A stretch of DNA of 64,000 nt from JADGNZ01 sp963715895 (GCA_963715895.1 OY970284.1:1364001-1428000); one strand, 5' to 3'. Counted from the stretch's first letter, positions 50,998-60,477 are shown. Notes: a model not told the origin generated them from the sequence alone. Numbers and translations are program-made.

Positions 50998-53900
50998 TTA
51001 CTGCGCGGGGACGAAGATCGGATCGCCTGTGATGTTGTCGACGACGGACGCCCAGGCCAGTGCTCTGCCGGCGCCGGCGAGCACCTGCACTTCGACGCGG
51101 CCGTTCACGACGGGTGACGACGTCAGGGAATCGAGCGGGAACTGAACGGCGCGCAACGGCCCGATGGTCCGGTCGGCGCTGCCGAGAGCACGGCCGCCGG
51201 TATCGAACAGCGTGAAACGAAGCACCTCGTTGCTGTCCGTGGTGTTGATCGCGCCGATGTTCGTTCGGAAAGCGGACGAGCGCTCGACCTGTAGCAGCTC
51301 GCGAGGACCGAAGAAGACGTCCGTCACCGACCCGTCGAGTGCGCCCAGATGCGTCAGCGGGATGAACTGCCCGAACGTGCCGTCGTTGGATGTGGTGAAG
51401 GTGCGCGAGGTGGCCACGAGTGCTCCGGACAGATCGGCGCGGACGGTACCGAACCCGCCGGAACGGCCGAAGTAGTTACCGACCACATCGTCGAGCCGCA
51501 CCGCCTGACGTCCGGCCACGCTGCCGTGCTTCACGACGCTCTCTCCCGTTACGGCGTCGATGTAGGTCAGATCGAAGGTACCGCCAACGCCGGTGGGAGC
51601 TGTCAGAAACACGTCGCTTCGCCAGAAGGTGTTCACGCCCGGCTGGCTGATCACTGGCGCCACGAACGCTCCGCCAATCGGAGCCTTCGCGGCGACGTAG
51701 ACCGGATCGCCGCTGTGATTGTCGATGACCGATCCGTAGGCGAGGATGCGGGCGTCGCCGCTGATCACGCGCAACTCGGCGGTCATCAACGGCCGCCCCG
51801 TTGCCGGGAACTGCACCTGGTCGAATGGAACGACCGCGATGTCCTGCGCCGAGAGCACCGATCCTGTCGCGGCTTCGAACAAAGTCACGTGAACGGTGCC
51901 GCTGCCGCCGGCCACTTCCGCAAAACCGACATTCGTGCGGAAATCGTCTGTCGACTGTACCTGCGGCACGTACGCGACCATCGATGCGTCGAGCGTGCTG
52001 ACCGCCGGGATGAACTGGCCGTAGGTCCCGCCATTGGCGTGCGTGTAAGTGCGGCTGGTGATGACGACTGCGTCTGTATCCCCTAGAAACTCGAGCTGGC
52101 CCACGCCGCTCGTGCGCATCGTGGCCGAGACGACGTCGTCAAGGGCCATGACCTGTTGCGGCGCGACCGACAGCTTCACAGCCGCGAATTGATTCCAGCC
52201 GTCCTCGCCGGCGTGGGTGAAGATCGCCGTGACGTTCGCCGTCGTCGCGCCGCCGTTGAAGAGCCGGACGTCGGTCTGCCAGTTTGTCCCCAGCTCTCCC
52301 GCTGCATGGGCGACGGCGGCGATGTGCTTGCGTGGCGAAAACAGGGTGGGCCGCGTCGCCGCGGCGACGTCGCCGGTGAAGGTGATCGCCAGCGCCCACG
52401 AGATGAGCGTGCCGCTGTTCTGCGCTTGAAGATCGCGAACCGTCAGCGTCCACCGCCCGTTGGCGGCGTGGCCGCGGAAGACGTCGAGCCGCTCGGCAGG
52501 ATCGGCATCGACTCCGTACGTCACCTGTGCCGCCGGCGCGTGATCGGTGGATGGGTTCTGCAGGATGGCCGTCGTCCCGTCCGGTGCCGTGAGCACGATC
52601 TGCAGGTCTCCTCGGCTGGGATGAGCGATGTTGACGTTGACGGAGAGGCTGTCGATGGTGCGGCTGTCCGTGAGATCGAGCGTCGAGATGATCCCCGCGG
52701 GCGTGTTGTCGGGAATGGCCAGACCCTGCTGCGGCGACTCGAACAGCGTCACCTCGCCGTGCGGGGCGGGATTGCAGTCGGAGCTGCCGAGGATCAGCCG
52801 TGTGGTGAAGGCAGTACAGATCGCGCTCGCATGCGAACCGCCGTTGAGAGCGCGGTCGGCTGCGAGCAGCTTGAGGGCGATCACTGCATACGTCGGATCG
52901 GAAGGGGCGCCGAAAATCGACTCCAGCACCAGCGTATCCGCCATCCGGCGGCCATCGGTCACGCCGTGGCGGCGCACGAGGGCGTCGAAGATCTCGCGGA
53001 GAGCCGACGACCAGATCTCGCCGTTCTTGTGCTCCGTCCCCGATGTCCCACCGGTCAGAAAGTCGTTCATCGTCTTCGTGCCGTCGACGCGGCGAAGGCA
53101 GTCGGCGTCGACTGTGTAGCCGCACTCCTCCGAGTCGTTGTCGCCGCCGCAGCGCGCGTCCCAATCGGCGATGCAGTACTGGTCGCGGCCGCCGGCGAGG
53201 CCCGGCTCATAGTTCGACGAGAAGGCCCAGTAGTCGCTGAACCCTTCGCCCATCGCCCGCGACTGGCTCGCCGAGGTGCCGAAGAAGGCGGATGGCGCGA
53301 TCCAATCCTCCACCGAGTGAAAGAACTCGTGCATCACGATGTCGGAGTCTTCCGCATCGTCGACGCCGCCATCGCCGAAATACAGCTTTCCCTGCCCCGG
53401 CGTCAGAGTGCTTCCGACGTAGAGCGAATTGTCCGCGCCGGAAAGCGAGTGCGGATCGACCGGAATCGAATAGCCGACCACGCGCCGGGCGCCCGTGTAC
53501 CCGAGCGACTGCATGTAGCGTTGGCTGCGGTCGATATGAAAGTAGACGTTCACCTCTTCGAACTGCGGCTGGCTGCGGTCGAACAGCAGCGGCTGCGAGG
53601 CGTCGGCGTGCTGGGTGGTCGGGGAGTCGGTATCGACGATCTGGACGTTCGGTCCGATCAGCATGCCGGTCGGATTGAGATCGAGCAGATCGACCAGCGA
53701 GTACGCGGCGTCGGGGACCGCCGCGGCGGAGTTGTTCTGATCGCGAAGCGAAGGATCGTTCAGTTTCGCCACCGGATTCGGATCGAAGACTCTTCCTTTC
53801 GCGGTGATGTGGGCAAAGAGCGGTTGCGAGCGAAGGATCTCGCCGGTCGCGGCGTCGACGTAGTGCGCCACCGGTTCGTGCGGATTCTGTTCGACGACGA

Positions 53901-54243
53901 CGCGCCAGGCTGGCCGCGCCTCGCCGTTGACGTTGACGTTGACGGCGACGAGCTGCTCGTCGCGCAGCAGACCCGAGGGAACGCCGGCCAGCGCATCACT
54001 CTTCGCAATCAGCGCGCGTTTCGGAGCGGCCCTGGCGATGGCGCGATGCAGTTCGCGGACGCTGCCATCGTGATCGACGCGCTCGATCACCTCACCCCCG
54101 ACGACCGGCAGGCCGTCGACATACTGTGTGTAGTGCCGGTACGTGCCCACGAGCGATTCGCGCTCGTAGTCGAGCCGGAGGTCCTGGGCATGGACGGCAG
54201 CCGCGGTGAGCAGGAGAACGAGAGAGAGGAGGAGCCGCCGCAT
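50998..54243 (-). CDS. Secreted M36/fungalysin-like metalloprotease with P-domain and four C-terminal repeats
   Basis: 1081 residues. Signal peptide (1-19). FTP/PepSY-like propeptide (about 20-160). Protease with zinc motif MHEFFHSVED (about 303) and the third ligand in AMGEGFSDYWAFSS. P/homo B-type domain (about 495-625; IPDNTPAGIISTLDL, GDLQIVLTAPDGT). The last 450 residues are four modules of about 105 in A-B-A-B order: A modules share LDDVV and SRT[YF]T...GT[YF]GQFIP, B modules share FRTN[VI]G, VQFP and VDN..GDP. Likely exported to degrade proteins outside the cell, with the modules serving adhesion or surface retention. Confidence 0.88.
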   Translation of the reverse strand: MRRLLLSLVLLLTAAAVHAQDLRLDYERESLVGTYRHYTQYVDGLPVVGGEVIERVDHDGSVRELHRAIARAAPKRALIAKSDALAGVPSGLLRDEQLVAVNVNVNGEARPAWRVVVEQNPHEPVAHYVDAATGEILRSQPLFAHITAKGRVFDPNPVAKLNDPSLRDQNNSAAAVPDAAYSLVDLLDLNPTGMLIGPNVQIVDTDSPTTQHADASQPLLFDRSQPQFEEVNVYFHIDRSQRYMQSLGYTGARRVVGYSIPVDPHSLSGADNSLYVGSTLTPGQGKLYFGDGGVDDAEDSDIVMHEFFHSVEDWIAPSAFFGTSASQSRAMGEGFSDYWAFSSNYEPGLAGGRDQYCIADWDARCGGDNDSEECGYTVDADCLRRVDGTKTMNDFLTGGTSGTEHKNGEIWSSALREIFDALVRRHGVTDGRRMADTLVLESIFGAPSDPTYAVIALKLLAADRALNGGSHASAICTAFTTRLILGSSDCNPAPHGEVTLFESPQQGLAIPDNTPAGIISTLDLTDSRTIDSLSVNVNIAHPSRGDLQIVLTAPDGTTAILQNPSTDHAPAAQVTYGVDADPAERLDVFRGHAANGRWTLTVRDLQAQNSGTLISWALAITFTGDVAAATRPTLFSPRKHIAAVAHAAGELGTNWQTDVRLFNGGATTANVTAIFTHAGEDGWNQFAAVKLSVAPQQVMALDDVVSATMRTSGVGQLEFLGDTDAVVITSRTYTHANGGTYGQFIPAVSTLDASMVAYVPQVQSTDDFRTNVGFAEVAGGSGTVHVTLFEAATGSVLSAQDIAVVPFDQVQFPATGRPLMTAELRVISGDARILAYGSVIDNHSGDPVYVAAKAPIGGAFVAPVISQPGVNTFWRSDVFLTAPTGVGGTFDLTYIDAVTGESVVKHGSVAGRQAVRLDDVVGNYFGRSGGFGTVRADLSGALVATSRTFTTSNDGTFGQFIPLTHLGALDGSVTDVFFGPRELLQVERSSAFRTNIGAINTTDSNEVLRFTLFDTGGRALGSADRTIGPLRAVQFPLDSLTSSPVVNGRVEVQVLAGAGRALAWASVVDNITGDPIFVPAQ

Positions 54244-54284
54244 CCGTCCCGCAAACCGGAGGGTTACAGGGAAAATTCAGGGGG

Positions 54285-56198
54285 TCAGAACTCGATCTGG
54301 GCGCCGAGCTCCACCACGCGGTTCGGCGGTAACCGGAAGAAGCGGGCCGCGCTTTCGGCGTTGCGCATCATCGAGGCGAAGAGCTTCTCGCGCCAGGTGG
54401 CCATGCCGCTCGGGCGGGAGGTGACGATCAGCGACTCCCGGCCGAGGAAGTAGGTCGTGTCCATCGGGGGGATGTCCAGGTGGCGCTCCCTGCTGATGCG
54501 CTCCAGGAGGGCCGGGATGTCCGCCTCCTCCATGTAGCCGTAGCGGCAGGTGACGCGATAAATCCCTTCGCCGAGGTCATCGACCTGGAGCCGTTCGTCG
54601 TCGCCGAGGTGCGAAACCTCCTCGGTGTGCACGGTCAGGAGCACGACCTGCTTGTGCAGCGCCTTGTAGTGCTTGAGGCTGTGGAGCAGCGCCGGGGGAA
54701 TCACGTCACCGGAGCGATGCATGAAAACCGCGGTGCCGGGCACGCGCACGGGCGGATGGCCGCGCAACGATTTGACGAAGTCCTCGGGGGACAGCGCCCC
54801 TTCGCGAAGGCGCACATTGAGAATCCGTCGCCCCTGCCGCCATGTGGTCATCAAGGTGAAAACCACGGCCGCCACGAGCAGCGGGAACCAGCCGCCGTCG
54901 GCGACCTTGGCCAGATTTGCGCCGAGGAAAGCCAGGTCGCCGATCAGGAACGCGGCGGTTACCGACCCCGCGGTAAGCGCGCTCCAGCCGAGGAGATCGC
55001 GCGCCACGACGTAGGCCAGGACCGTGGTGATGATCATGGTCATGCTGACCGCCAGACCGTACGCGCCGGCCAGATTCGTCGAGCTCCGGAAGCCGATCAC
55101 CAGCGCGATCGTGGCGAACATCAGCGCCCAGTTCACGGTCGGTATGTACACCTGCCCGATCTCCGCGCGCGACGTATGGACGATCTCCATCCGCGGCAGA
55201 TATCCGAGCTGGATTGCCTGCCGCGTCAGCGAGAAGACGCCGGAAATGATGGCCTGCGAGGCGATCACCGTGGCCATCGTGGACAGACCGACCAGCGGAT
55301 AAAGCGCCCACTTCGGCGCGAGCAGGTAAAACGGGTTGTGTGCCGCCGACGGCTGGCGGATCAGCAGCGCCCCCTGTCCGAAGTAGTGCAGGACGAGCGA
55401 GATGCCGACGATGCTGAACCAGTCGACCTGGATCGGCTTCTCGCCGAAGTGACCTAGGTCGGCGTAGAGCGCTTCGCCGCCGGTGGTGACCAGGAAGACC
55501 GCCCCGAGGACGAGGAACCCCTGCATCCCGTTGGCCATGAAGAAGCGGACGGCATGCATCGGGTTGATCGCGAAGAGCACCGACGGCTGCCAGAGAATCC
55601 CGCGGATTCCCATCAGCGCCAGCGTCGAGAACCAGACCAGCATGATCGGCCCGAAGATGGCACCGACGCCGGCGGTGCCGCGCCGCTGAAAGAAGAAGAG
55701 AAGGATGAGGATGATGATCGTCAGCGGAATGACGTACGGTTTGAAAAAGGGCGTGGCGATCTCCAGCCCCTCGACGGCGCTGAGAACGGAGATGGCCGGC
55801 GTGATGATGCCGTCTCCGTAGAGGAGGGCCGCGCCGAAGACGCCCAGGACGATCAGCGTCGAGCGCACGGCCGCGCGCCGCGACTTGTCCATCCCCACCA
55901 GCCCCATCAGCGCCAGGATTCCCCCTTCGCCGCGGTTGTCGAAGCGGAGGACGTAGACGTGGTACTTGATCATCACGACGATGACCAGCGACCAGAAGAT
56001 GAGCGAGAGAACTCCGAGGACGTTGGCCGCCGTCAGCGCGACGGGATGCGAGCCGTAGAAGCACTCCCGCATCGCGTACAGCGGGCTGGTACCGATATCG
56101 CCGTAGACGATACCGAGAGCCAGCAGCGAGAGTTGAAAAAGTCGGCGACCGGTCGGCTCTTCGCGTTCTTGATGTGTCGGCGCCGGACCCTCGGTCAA
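54285..56198 (-). CDS. kup: Kup-type low-affinity potassium transporter
   Basis: 637 residues from TTG 56198, which has GGGGGAG six bases upstream; the longer frame would translate a repeat and is rejected. Twelve membrane helices. Family words LSLLALGIVYGDIGTSPLYAMRECF, FDNRGEGGILALMGL, ALLYGDGIITPAISVLSAVEG, GEALYADLGHFG and YFGQGALL. C-terminal cytoplasmic domain of about 180 residues. Imports K+ with protons. Confidence 0.95.
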   Translation of the reverse strand: MTEGPAPTHQEREEPTGRRLFQLSLLALGIVYGDIGTSPLYAMRECFYGSHPVALTAANVLGVLSLIFWSLVIVVMIKYHVYVLRFDNRGEGGILALMGLVGMDKSRRAAVRSTLIVLGVFGAALLYGDGIITPAISVLSAVEGLEIATPFFKPYVIPLTIIILILLFFFQRRGTAGVGAIFGPIMLVWFSTLALMGIRGILWQPSVLFAINPMHAVRFFMANGMQGFLVLGAVFLVTTGGEALYADLGHFGEKPIQVDWFSIVGISLVLHYFGQGALLIRQPSAAHNPFYLLAPKWALYPLVGLSTMATVIASQAIISGVFSLTRQAIQLGYLPRMEIVHTSRAEIGQVYIPTVNWALMFATIALVIGFRSSTNLAGAYGLAVSMTMIITTVLAYVVARDLLGWSALTAGSVTAAFLIGDLAFLGANLAKVADGGWFPLLVAAVVFTLMTTWRQGRRILNVRLREGALSPEDFVKSLRGHPPVRVPGTAVFMHRSGDVIPPALLHSLKHYKALHKQVVLLTVHTEEVSHLGDDERLQVDDLGEGIYRVTCRYGYMEEADIPALLERISRERHLDIPPMDTTYFLGRESLIVTSRPSGMATWREKLFASMMRNAESAARFFRLPPNRVVELGAQIEF

Positions 56199-56332
56199 GC
56201 CGTGCTCCCCCTGTCGCCTTTCAGCGCGACGGCGGAGTGTACGCGCAGTGGGACTGGCGGACAATAAGAAAGTGTAAAGGGCGGGGAGTCGGGAGTCGGT
56301 TGTCAGTAAAGTCGTTCTCGTCAAGCCAGGGG

Positions 56333-56440
56333 CCGATGTGGCACAGACACTCTTGTCTGTGCCCCGTTCGGAGCCGCCCGCCCCTGCGGCTAGTGATCTG
56401 AGTTGTGGCGAGAGCCGGCACAGACAAGAGTGTCTGTGCC
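56333..56440. repeat. Nested palindrome interrupted by an insertion sequence
   Basis: Left arm 56333-56363 (CCGATGTG then GCACAGACACTCTTGTCTGT and GCC) is the exact reverse complement of 56417-56440 plus 57805-57811, once the insertion sequence and one 9-bp target copy are removed: 31 perfect pairs around a 53-nt loop. Each arm is itself a 24-bp palindrome (GGCACAGACA, 4-nt centre, TGTCTGTGCC). At 56283-56306 lies one arm of the GGGAGTC/GGTTGTC dialect. Confidence 0.85.
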
Positions 56441-57795
56441 CACAGTTGTCCAAATTAGGTTAGGAGAATTTGGCCCTCGACGGAAACGCCGGGCTCTGTA
56501 GGATTAGGCAGTTCGACCAAGAACGACCGATCAACAGGAGGCCCAGCGTTGAGTGCATTTTCTAGCGTATTCGGACAGATTCTCAAGTTGTTTCCCCGGG
56601 CAGAGTTCGAGCAGTTGGTTCGAGAGGCCAAGGCCGAGAGGCACGCTCGAGGGTTCACCTGTTGGCAGCAGTTCGTGGCGATGCTGTTTTGCCAGTTGGG
56701 CAAGGCCCAATCGCTTCGTGAGATATGCCAGGGACTGGCCTCGGTGGAAGGGAAGCTCAATCACCTCGGTATCGAGGAGGCGCCGAACAAGTCCACCCTT
56801 TCCTACGCAAACGCCCACCGGCCGTGGGAGTTGTACCAGCTCGTTTTCGAGCAGATGTATCAGCGCTGCCGTCAGATTGCACCGAAGCATAAGCTGCGGT
56901 TCAAGAACCCGTTGCTGTCGATCGACGCAACCGTGATCGAGCTTTGCGCGAGCCTGTTTGACTGGGCTCACTACAAGCAGACCAAGGGAGCGGTGAAGCT
57001 TCACATGATTCTCGATCACAACGGGCTGCTACCGAGCTTCTGCCTCATCACCGAAGCCCGAAAGTACGACGTGACAGTGGCTCGGGACTGGGATTTCCCA
57101 GCCGGTACGATCATCGCTTTCGATCGTGGATACATCGACTTCCGCTGGTTTCGCTCACTCGACCAGCGCGGCATCTTCTTCGTCACGCGACTCAAACGAC
57201 GGACGACCTATTCTGTGGTCAAAGAGAACCCCATTCCTCAGAAGGGCGGCGTTCTTCGCGATGCCACCATCCAGCTGACCAGCCGGCAACTCAGAGGCGG
57301 TTCCTCTCCACTTCTTCGCTTGGTCGAGTATCGCGCTCAGGACGGCCGGACCTATGAGTTTCTCACCAACCATCTGAGCTTCGGACCAACCACCATCGCT
57401 GCCATCTATGAACAGCGATGGCAGATCGAGTCGTTTTTTAAAGCCATCAAGCAGAACCTGCGCATCAAGACCTTCGTGGGGACCTCCGCGAATGCTCTTC
57501 ACATCCAGGTCTGGACGGCTCTGATCGCCATCCTCACGCTTCGGTACCTCAAGCTACGCTCCACGTTCGGATGGGCTCTGTCGAATCTGCTCGCCATCTT
57601 GCGGTTCAACCTGTTCGCTTACCGCGATCTGTGGTCCTGGCTCAACGACCCGTTCACTCCACCGCCTCTCCCTCCACCCGCTCAACTCTCCCTCAATTTG
57701 GACAGCATCTGAGGGGGTCGATCTCACTTCCCGTCAAAAATGACTCGTACGCTCAGCAGAACCGGCCGTTTCTCAACCTAATTTGGACAGCTGTG
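56441..57795 (+). mobile_element. Complete IS4-family insertion sequence (1355 bp)
   Basis: Ends are inverted repeats CACAGTTGTCCAAATTAGG (left) and CACAGCTGTCCAAATTAGG (right, complement), one mismatch in 19. Both sides carry the same 9-bp direct repeat GTCTGTGCC (56432-56440 and 57796-57804), the target duplication. It contains one transposase gene. The clean duplication and matching ends suggest a recent insertion. Confidence 0.9.
56549..57712 (+). CDS. IS4-family transposase (DUF4372 + DDE domain)
   Basis: 387 residues, TTG start with ACAGGAGG eight bases upstream. N-terminal DUF4372-like part (SVFGQILKLFPRAEFEQLV, CWQQFVAMLFCQLGKAQSLREI). Catalytic triad D126 (LLSIDATVIEL), D192 (IIAFDRGYIDF) and E294 in the IS4 signature Y287-R290-E294-K301 (YEQRWQIESFFKAIK). 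Intact and probably active. The last codons contain a second copy of the TIR core (AATTTGGACAGC). Confidence 0.93.
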   Translation: MSAFSSVFGQILKLFPRAEFEQLVREAKAERHARGFTCWQQFVAMLFCQLGKAQSLREICQGLASVEGKLNHLGIEEAPNKSTLSYANAHRPWELYQLVFEQMYQRCRQIAPKHKLRFKNPLLSIDATVIELCASLFDWAHYKQTKGAVKLHMILDHNGLLPSFCLITEARKYDVTVARDWDFPAGTIIAFDRGYIDFRWFRSLDQRGIFFVTRLKRRTTYSVVKENPIPQKGGVLRDATIQLTSRQLRGGSSPLLRLVEYRAQDGRTYEFLTNHLSFGPTTIAAIYEQRWQIESFFKAIKQNLRIKTFVGTSANALHIQVWTALIAILTLRYLKLRSTFGWALSNLLAILRFNLFAYRDLWSWLNDPFTPPPLPPPAQLSLNLDSI

Positions 57796-57846
57796 GTCTG
57801 TGCCACATCGGTCTCCCAATTGCCTCATCGACCGCCTGTGGCAAAC

Positions 57847-57887
57847 GCGACCTCGCAACCGCGAGACCCAGTCACCCAGCAACCGCC
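57847..57887. repeat. Single-arm octad repeat (ACCGCGAG dialect)
   Basis: CGACCTCGCAACCGCGAGAC followed by CCAGTCACCCAGCAACCGCC, the same words as in 41991-42120 and 42762-42871 but without an obvious inverted partner. It lies just before the prepilin peptidase ATG. Confidence 0.55.
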
Positions 57888-57901
57888 GCTACAATCCCCC
57901 A

Positions 57902-58702
57902 ATGTTCGCGCTCCTCGGCTTCTACGCCTTTGCCATCGGCGCGATCGTCGGCAGTTTCCTAAACGTCGTCATCCACCGCTATCCGCGGGAGGAGTCGATC
58001 GTCTTTCCGGGGAGTCATTGCCCGCACTGCAACGCGACCATCCGGTGGTACGACAACATCCCCATCCTCAGCTTCCTCCTGCTGCGCGGACGATGCCGCG
58101 CCTGCGGTGACACGATCGCCTGGCGCTATCCGCTCGTGGAGCTGGCCAACGCCCTCTTCTATCTGGCCGCCTTTCTCTTCACCGGTCCGACGGTCGGCTT
58201 CGTCGTCGTCGCGGCCGTCATCTCGATGACCATCGTCCTCATCTACATCGACGCCGACATCCAGATCCTCCCTGACGTCATCGACATCCCGGGCATCGCC
58301 ATCGGTCTCGGGGCAGGCGCGCTGGGGATGGGCATCCTCAATCCATCGCTGGTGCTGGCCGACTCGCTGATCGACTCGCTGGCCGGCGCGGCGCTCGGCG
58401 CGGTCATTCTGCTGACGATCATCGGGACCTACTGGCTGATACGGCGCGCCGAGGGGATGGGGTTGGGGGATGTGAAAATGCTGGCCATGATCGGGGCGGT
58501 CACCGGGTGGCGGGCCATCCCCGGCGTGCTGCTGCTGGCCGCCGTGAGCGGTGCGGTCATCGGCGTTCCGGCCGCGCTTCGCAGTGGGCGCGGAATGCAG
58601 GCCGCGCTGCCGTTCGGCATTTTTCTCGGTATCGCCTTTTTGGCCGCGCTCTTCTTCGGCCATACACTCTCGGAATGGTACTTTTCGCTCATTCTCCGCT
58701 GA
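57902..58702 (+). CDS. pilD: Type IV prepilin peptidase
   Basis: 266 residues from ATG 57902. Opening FAIGAIVGSFLNVVIHRYPREESIVFPGSHCPHCNATIRWYDNIPI with the two CxxC pairs (CPHC, CRAC), catalytic Asp residues in YIDADIQILPD and GMGLGDVKMLA, about eight membrane helices. Cleaves and N-methylates prepilins; substrates are encoded just downstream (60641-64000). Confidence 0.95.
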   Translation: MFALLGFYAFAIGAIVGSFLNVVIHRYPREESIVFPGSHCPHCNATIRWYDNIPILSFLLLRGRCRACGDTIAWRYPLVELANALFYLAAFLFTGPTVGFVVVAAVISMTIVLIYIDADIQILPDVIDIPGIAIGLGAGALGMGILNPSLVLADSLIDSLAGAALGAVILLTIIGTYWLIRRAEGMGLGDVKMLAMIGAVTGWRAIPGVLLLAAVSGAVIGVPAALRSGRGMQAALPFGIFLGIAFLAALFFGHTLSEWYFSLILR

Positions 58703-60363
58703 CCCGGGTCGGGTTCCGGCGGGACTTGAGACTCTTCCTCGGCTGTCTGGTCGGCTTTCTGGTCGTCCTCATCTTCATCCTTCTGCTCATGATGCGGTCG
58801 AACCTCGCCCGCACCGAGGAGGCGGTCGACCAGTCGCGGCAGATGCTGGCTGACGTCGCCGCCGAGACGGTGAACCGCACCGCGCCGGCGGAGCTCGACA
58901 CGCAATTCCTAGTGCTGCGCGGCCGCTTCAACATCGCCGGAATCAGCTACGTCGGACGCGACGGCCGGAAGATCGAGTCGGGGGAGCGGAGCGGAGACTT
59001 CGACGTCGTGACCCGGCTTGCCGGTCCCGGCACGCTCACGCTCCGCTTCGACGCCTCCAATCGCCGCGCCGCGTGGCGCGCCTGGCTCTTCACTGCCGGC
59101 ATCTGCATCGCCGCGGCCAGCCTCGGCCTGGCCCTTCTCGTTTTCTATCTCCCGCGCATCACCCGTCCGATCGAGTTGATGCTCGACGACGCGCGCGCCC
59201 TCGGCACGGGCGCCGGCGACCAGGAGGAGACCGCCTACCTCATCGAGACCTTTCGCAACTCCATCACCACGCTCAAGTATCAGGAAGAAGAGCTGAAGCG
59301 GCTGCACGAGCGGGAGAAAACGCGCGCCGATGATCTGGAGCGCGTCACGGCAGCGCTCACGCGCAACCTCACCTCCGGATTCATAGCCGTCGACGCCGCC
59401 GGCGCCATCGTCGACATCAACGCCGCCGGGCGGGAGATCCTGGGGCTCGATCCGTCGGAGCCGGTGACCGGCCGCGCTCTCTCCGATGCCATTCCTTTGC
59501 GCGCCTCCGCCGGCGCGCTGGCCAGCGCCTTCGAGCAACGCGAAGCGAGAACGCGGATGGAGATCGAGGACGTGCACCCGCTCACGGGCGAGCCGGTCAC
59601 CATCGGCCTGACTACCGTTCCGCTCCACACCGAGTCCGACGCCTTCCTCGGATTTCTGGCGCTCTTCACCGACCTTACCCCGATCCGCAGCCTCGAGGCG
59701 CGCGTGCAGGACATGACCACGCTGGCGCAGCTCGGCGAGATCTCCGCCGGCATCGCCCACGAGTTCCGCAACTCTCTTCACACGATCCTCGGCTACATGA
59801 AGCTGGCTCGCAAAGGGGGCGTCGACACCACCGCCGAGTCGCGGCTGCAGAGCGCCGAGAAAGAGGCGGCGCTGCTGCTGCAGGCCATCGAGCGCCTGCT
59901 CGCCTTTGCCCGTCCCGTGGAGCTCAACGCCGAGCGGATCGACCTTCGCGAGCTGATCGCCGAACAGATCGCGCAACTGGACGACATTGGCGGCGATGTG
60001 GCCGTCTCGCTCGATGGACCGCCGGTTGTGATCGACGGCGACCGCGTTCTCCTCAGCCGCGCCATCGAGAACCTGCTGCGCAACGCCGCCGACGCCGTTC
60101 GCGAGAATGGCGGCGGATCGATCACCGTGACCCTCCGCGATGAGCCGCTGCCGTCGGTGACCATCGCCGACACCGGCGCCGGCTTCAACCAGGCCGACGC
60201 TCCGCGCTTGTTTCTCCCCTTCCAATCGGGCAAGCCGAACGGCTTCGGCATGGGCCTGCCGCTGGCGAAGAAGATCGTGCTGCTGCACGGCGGAACGCTG
60301 CGTCTGACAGGGGAGGTGGGGAAGGGGGCGGTGGCGACGATCGAGTTCGGTGAGAGCGTGTGA
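58675..60363 (+). CDS. PilS/NtrB-like membrane sensor histidine kinase
   Basis: 562 residues from ATG 58675, overlapping pilD by 28 bp. Two membrane helices (about 20-42 and 130-155) flank a periplasmic domain. Then HAMP-like segment, PAS (about 225-340), HisKA with LGEISAGIAHEFRNSLHTILGY and HATPase (NLLRNAADAVRENGG, IADTGAGF, GFGMGLPLAKKIV). Position between pilD and pilin genes suggests control of pilus expression through a sigma-54-type regulator not in this window. Confidence 0.92.
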   Translation: MVLFAHSPLTRVGFRRDLRLFLGCLVGFLVVLIFILLLMMRSNLARTEEAVDQSRQMLADVAAETVNRTAPAELDTQFLVLRGRFNIAGISYVGRDGRKIESGERSGDFDVVTRLAGPGTLTLRFDASNRRAAWRAWLFTAGICIAAASLGLALLVFYLPRITRPIELMLDDARALGTGAGDQEETAYLIETFRNSITTLKYQEEELKRLHEREKTRADDLERVTAALTRNLTSGFIAVDAAGAIVDINAAGREILGLDPSEPVTGRALSDAIPLRASAGALASAFEQREARTRMEIEDVHPLTGEPVTIGLTTVPLHTESDAFLGFLALFTDLTPIRSLEARVQDMTTLAQLGEISAGIAHEFRNSLHTILGYMKLARKGGVDTTAESRLQSAEKEAALLLQAIERLLAFARPVELNAERIDLRELIAEQIAQLDDIGGDVAVSLDGPPVVIDGDRVLLSRAIENLLRNAADAVRENGGGSITVTLRDEPLPSVTIADTGAGFNQADAPRLFLPFQSGKPNGFGMGLPLAKKIVLLHGGTLRLTGEVGKGAVATIEFGESV

Positions 60364-60374
60364 GCTCGGTGGCT

Positions 60375-60477
60375 GGTTGTCGGTTATCGGGTTATCGGTT
60401 ATCGGTTGTCGGGTTGGCCAATCGAATCGAAACCCGGCAAACGTGGCAATCTCCAACCGACAACCGATAACGGCAAC
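60375..60477. repeat. Palindromic heptad-repeat hairpin (GGTTATC dialect), same-direction gap
   Basis: Left arm 60375-60418 (GGTTGTC GGTTATC GGGTTATC GGTTATC GGTTGTC GGGTTGG), right arm 60453-60477 (CCAACCGACAACCGATAACG...), loop 34 nt. It lies between the kinase and pilin genes. The rest of the gap (60478-60640) holds a GGAGG site for the pilin. Confidence 0.82.

Noticed and set aside
52156..54453. Open frame of about 765 codons on the plus strand
   Set aside because: It is antisense to the M36-like protease, which has signal peptide, zinc motif and repeats; the plus-strand frame has no recognisable motif.
56199..56453. N-terminal extension of Kup
   Set aside because: It would translate the palindromic repeat and lacks similarity to Kup; a TTG with a strong ribosome site gives the family's normal start.
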